From Halobacteriovoraceae bacterium (GTDB lineage: Bacteria; Bdellovibrionota; Bacteriovoracia; Bacteriovoracales; Bacteriovoracaceae): 9,265 nucleotides of DNA. Where the stretch lies: contig JABJPQ010000306.1 in the NCBI GenBank assembly GCA_018663815.1, forward strand, positions 1-9,265, given 5' to 3'. A program made the translations under genes and the position numbers. The notes under the pieces were generated by a model that did not search any database, was not told where the DNA came from, and saw only the letters and a list, made by a program, of their open reading frames with translations. Below, piece after piece: positions 6,024 to 9,265 of this stretch. The stretch's first letter is position 1. Each line of letters starts with the position of its first letter.

Positions 6024-6893
6024 TTGGATAATCTTGGTTTAGATTCCTCTCGTTGGGGATTAGTTAATAATATTATTGTTGCTATTGTTGCGCTGTACGG
6101 TATTGCTGTTCAGGACTACCGTGTTGGTGATGCGTCAGTTTTTCAAAAAGGTATGGTTGAGGTTTTGGCCCCAATTCAAAGGGGAACCTTATCTATGCAA
6201 GAAAGTGTTTCCTACACGATTGATCACTATTTTATGATTGTTAATACCAGTAAAGAAAATGAATCTCTTAGAAAGAATCTTGCGGGTCTAGAAAATGAAG
6301 TCTTTAGTTTAAAGGAAGTTCAAAAAGAGAATGAGAGACTAAAGAAACTTTTAGATTTTGGTAAGGAAATTCCTCGAAAAAAAGTTTTAGCTCAAGTTGT
6401 GAGCTGGGATTCATCCAATGAGTTTAAAGTTTTAAGAATAAATAAGGGAGAAGTGCACGGGTTAAGACTGTTGTCACCCGTTATCACAATGACTGGACTA
6501 GTTGGATATGTATATCGGCTAACTCCTAACTATGCTGACATTCTAACCATTCTCGATCAAAATAATAGAGTTGATGCGATTGTTAGCCGGACAAGAACTC
6601 ACGGAATCGTCGAAGGACATTCAGGGTTCACTTGTCACTTAAAATATGTGAGTAGAACGGAGAAGCTCGAAATAGGTGATACCATTTTAACGGCTGGTTT
6701 GGGAGAAATATACCCTAAGGGAATTAAGGTTGGGCGAATTACAAAAATTGATAAAGAAAACTTTGGTATTACTCAGAAGATAGAAATCACTCCAAGTGTA
6801 GATTTTCATAAACTAGAAGAGGTTGTTATTTTAGTTGAAGACGCAACTCACGCGGGGAACGATTTTAGTGTTACTAAGAAGGTTGAACTATGA
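6024..6893 (+). CDS. mreC: rod shape-determining protein MreC
   Basis: Bitopic inner-membrane protein of the elongasome that organises PBP2 and links the wall synthesis machinery to MreB. The 289-residue chain has a TM segment at about 12-29, a coiled coil at about 68-112 (ending ENERLKKLLDF, a hallmark of MreC), and the two-lobed periplasmic beta domain with typical segments such as VLRINKGEVHGL, SPVITMTGLVGYV, TGLV/LDQNNRVDAIVSRT and GLGEIYPKGIKVGRI. Length is normal for the family. The start is TTG at 6024: an in-frame TGA lies at 6003, no ATG or GTG lies between, and the next ATG comes after the TM segment. The stop overlaps the mreD start as ATGA, so they are translationally coupled. No mreB is next to it, unlike the common mreB-mreC-mreD order. 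Confidence 0.95.
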   Translation: MDNLGLDSSRWGLVNNIIVAIVALYGIAVQDYRVGDASVFQKGMVEVLAPIQRGTLSMQESVSYTIDHYFMIVNTSKENESLRKNLAGLENEVFSLKEVQKENERLKKLLDFGKEIPRKKVLAQVVSWDSSNEFKVLRINKGEVHGLRLLSPVITMTGLVGYVYRLTPNYADILTILDQNNRVDAIVSRTRTHGIVEGHSGFTCHLKYVSRTEKLEIGDTILTAGLGEIYPKGIKVGRITKIDKENFGITQKIEITPSVDFHKLEEVVILVEDATHAGNDFSVTKKVEL

Positions 6894-7420
6894 AATACTC
6901 ACCCCAAGATATTATTATCGGCTTTTTTAAAACAGCTTTGTTGCTTATTTGCTTAGAGATTTTTACCTCTGCCTTTTTGCCAGCTGTGGGCATTACAAAT
7001 TTTAAGCCAGCATTTAATGTCCTCATTATTTTGTTTTTAGCATTTAAGCTTGATGTTCCATTTTTACCCTTTTTAATCCTCTTGTTTCAGTTTATACACT
7101 CGGCATTTTCAATTGAGGGGTGGGCATCGGGAACGTTTGCTGGAATACTTATTGCTTTATCTGTGCGTTATGTGAAAGATATGCTTAATTTTTCTACACC
7201 AATAAGTACGATTATTGTTGTGCAGATTTTTCAACTTGCTTGGTTTATACTCGTCGCCGTTATTCTTTCATTAAAGCTAGGTGATTTTTCAAACTTCATT
7301 TTTATTTTTATGAAATATGTTCCCGAAAGTATTTTTCTTTCAGTCATTTCACATCACTTTTTCATGTTGCTAGATAATTTTTGGCAAGTTAATCGTAAAA
7401 CAAGCGGAGCCACAATTTAA
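6890..7420 (+). CDS. mreD: rod shape-determining protein MreD
   Basis: Polytopic inner-membrane subunit of the elongasome, working with MreC to set the activity of PBP2-RodA. The 176-residue protein is almost entirely hydrophobic, with likely TM segments at about 8-31, 42-53, 56-72, 80-92, 105-128 and 136-162; the exact count (five or six) is uncertain. MreD is poorly conserved in sequence, so the call rests on length, hydropathy and position between mreC and a PBP2 gene, plus the internal pattern of a charged residue after the fourth segment (SVRYVKDML). The ATG at 6890 overlaps the mreC stop (ATGA), and its own TAA overlaps the mrdA start (TAATG), so the three genes form a tightly coupled operon. 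Confidence 0.9.
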   Translation: MKYSPQDIIIGFFKTALLLICLEIFTSAFLPAVGITNFKPAFNVLIILFLAFKLDVPFLPFLILLFQFIHSAFSIEGWASGTFAGILIALSVRYVKDMLNFSTPISTIIVVQIFQLAWFILVAVILSLKLGDFSNFIFIFMKYVPESIFLSVISHHFFMLLDNFWQVNRKTSGATI

Positions 7421-9265
7421 TGTTTGGTGATGAACAACTTATAAAAATTCACAAACAAAGAGGCGCTCAAGTTGCAAATATCATTATCTTTTGCTTTCTT
7501 ATTGTTTTTATTCGTCTTTGGTACCTTCAAATCTATAAAGGTGAATTATACCATACTTTTTCCATTCAAAATCGACTACGCAAGGAAGTAATACGTGCTC
7601 CGCGCGGAATGATGTTTAGTCGCAATGGTGTTTTGCTTGTTGATAATATTCCACGCTTTGATGCTGTTTTAACACGGCAGTTTTTACATAAAAAAGAAAA
7701 AACATTATTAAGATTATCTGCCATCTTAGGAATGGATGTTAAGGCGATTAAAAAAATTATTAAAAAGAAATCATTTCAAGCTAAATATCGCCCAATAATT
7801 ATCAAGAAAAATATTAACTTAGAAGAAGTTGCAAAAATTGAAACAGAGAATGCATCCTTACCTGGAATTAGTGTTGAGACCTTTATTAGTCGAGAGTATG
7901 TAGATAAAGAAGTTGGAGCACATGCGTTGGGATATATTTCTGAAATTTCTCAAGCACAATTACCCAAGTTTAAAAAGAGAGATCATATTGATTATAAACT
8001 GGGGGACTTTATCGGGCAATTTGGAATCGAAGAAATTATGGATACTACTTTGCGAGGGGAAAACGGTTATGAATTTGTTGAGGTTGATGCACTAGGAAGA
8101 AAGAAGAAATATATTAATACGGATAATTTATTTAAAGGGATAGAGGATAGTTCCCCCAAACCTGGTAATAATATTAAATTAACAATTGATAGAGATTTAC
8201 AAAAGATTGGCTATGAAGCATTAGGCGGTCGATCTGGGAGTGTTGTTGCGATTGATGTGAATAGTGGAGAGTTGTTGGCCATGGTTTCTACTCCTGCATT
8301 CGATCCTTCTCAATTTTCAAGAGGACTTTCTCAAAAATACTGGTCATCTCTTATCGATAACGAAGAAAGACCAATGGGTGATCGTTCTATTCAAAATCAC
8401 TTTTCACCAGGATCTACTTTTAAGCCTTTTACTGCAATTGCAGCATTAGAAGAAGGTTTAATTGATAGCCTTTCTAAAAAAAGATGTCATGGCTCATTTA
8501 AGTTTGGGCGTAGAACTTATAGAAGTTGGAAGCGATATGGATCTGAAAAAGTTGATGTTACTGATGCTCTTCGATATTCGTGTAATATTTTCTTTTATAA
8601 AGTTGCGACTGAACTTGATATTGATTCCTTGGCAAAATATGCCCGCCTTTTTGGATTTGGAAAACGCACAGGGATCAATCTTCCTCGTGAAGTATCAGGA
8701 CTTATTCCAACAAAAGAGTGGAAACTTAAAAGAAATGGTATTCCTTGGCAACAAGGAGAGACTCTTTCATGTGCAATAGGACAGTCTTACGTTCTCGTAT
8801 CGACATTGCAATTAGCAAATGCCTATGCAGCTATTGCGACTAAGGGGAAATTACATAAACCTTTTATTGTTAAAGAGGTTTTGGATAACCAAGGAAATAT
8901 TTTAAGTCGAACACAGCCTGAACTTCTAAATCAAATTGAACTGAATCCTAAGACATGGGATTTGATTCATAACGGTTTATATAAAGTTGTGAATGCTCCT
9001 AAGGGTACAGCTTGGTGGCGTAGAGGTTTCGGGAATCAAATGGCCGGTAAAACTGGTACTTCTCAAGTTGTTAGAGCTCAAGGTGATGATGAGCTTTATT
9101 CAAAGTGTAGTGAAAAAGAATACAAATTTAGGCACCATGGGCTATTTGTTGCTTTTGCTCCATTTGATAATCCTAAAATTGCTGTTGCAGCTTTTGTTGA
9201 ACATGGTTGTGGATCTTCCGCTGCTGCTCCTATTGTTGAAAAGGTGATTAATACTTATATGAAAA
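7420..9265 (+). CDS. mrdA: penicillin-binding protein 2 (elongasome transpeptidase), C-terminal tip outside window
   Basis: Class B PBP that cross-links peptidoglycan during cell elongation, paired with the glycosyltransferase RodA. The frame from the ATG at 7420 is open to the right edge: 615 codons, compared with 633 residues in E. coli PBP2, so little is missing. Seen in order: cytosolic tail, TM about 18-40, the PBP dimerisation (pedestal) domain with RAPRGMMFSRNGVLL near 62, then the transpeptidase domain with SxxK as STFK (nucleophile S332, K335), SxN as SCN (387-389) and KTGT at 544-547. The flanking sequences FSPGSTFKPF and AGKTGTSQVV are typical of PBP2. There is no Shine-Dalgarno of its own; the TAATG overlap implies coupling to mreD. 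rodA is the usual next gene but would lie beyond the window. Confidence 0.96.
   Translation, partial: MFGDEQLIKIHKQRGAQVANIIIFCFLIVFIRLWYLQIYKGELYHTFSIQNRLRKEVIRAPRGMMFSRNGVLLVDNIPRFDAVLTRQFLHKKEKTLLRLSAILGMDVKAIKKIIKKKSFQAKYRPIIIKKNINLEEVAKIETENASLPGISVETFISREYVDKEVGAHALGYISEISQAQLPKFKKRDHIDYKLGDFIGQFGIEEIMDTTLRGENGYEFVEVDALGRKKKYINTDNLFKGIEDSSPKPGNNIKLTIDRDLQKIGYEALGGRSGSVVAIDVNSGELLAMVSTPAFDPSQFSRGLSQKYWSSLIDNEERPMGDRSIQNHFSPGSTFKPFTAIAALEEGLIDSLSKKRCHGSFKFGRRTYRSWKRYGSEKVDVTDALRYSCNIFFYKVATELDIDSLAKYARLFGFGKRTGINLPREVSGLIPTKEWKLKRNGIPWQQGETLSCAIGQSYVLVSTLQLANAYAAIATKGKLHKPFIVKEVLDNQGNILSRTQPELLNQIELNPKTWDLIHNGLYKVVNAPKGTAWWRRGFGNQMAGKTGTSQVVRAQGDDELYSKCSEKEYKFRHHGLFVAFAPFDNPKIAVAAFVEHGCGSSAAAPIVEKVINTYMK

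Noticed and set aside
7913..9247. Several short plus-strand frames inside mrdA
   Set aside because: They are out of frame with an intact PBP2 sequence carrying all active-site motifs.

Overview
The window is an AT-rich stretch from what looks like a Gram-negative bacterium. It carries an RND efflux pump with its adaptor, a PpiD-type periplasmic chaperone, and the MreC-MreD-PBP2 wall-elongation set. Low G+C, lysine- and isoleucine-rich proteins and the overall gene style suggest a Bdellovibrionota (Bacteriovorax-like) or related AT-rich lineage, but this is an impression and not proof. No rRNA, tRNA, CRISPR array, insertion sequence or phage gene was seen.

Layout. There are two divergent transcription units separated by a 146-bp promoter region (5878-6023). 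Leftward from it run six genes, all on the minus strand: a PpiD-like membrane-anchored protein without a visible parvulin domain, a small [4Fe-4S] ferredoxin, a ParB-like DNA-binding protein without ParA, a dCMP deaminase whose start overlaps the end of the ParB-like gene, a short RND membrane fusion protein, and the N-terminal ~646 residues of an RND transporter that runs off the left edge. Spacings are 12, 72, -8, 70 and 3 bp, so these genes may form one long unit or two or three sub-operons.

Rightward run mreC (TTG start), mreD and mrdA (PBP2). They are linked by ATGA and TAATG overlaps, and mrdA is cut off by the right edge just short of its end. These three encode inner-membrane parts of the elongasome (Rod complex). 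No mreB lies directly upstream of mreC; the divergent PpiD-like gene occupies that place.

The genes are mostly recognisable families. The parts worth a second look are the ParB-like/dCMP deaminase pair, the parvulin-less PpiD relative, a perfect 14-bp palindrome in front of the ParB-like gene, a possible hairpin over the mreC ribosome-binding site, the T10 run inside the ferredoxin gene, and the hairpin-less efflux adaptor. I found no clear evidence of an entirely new system.
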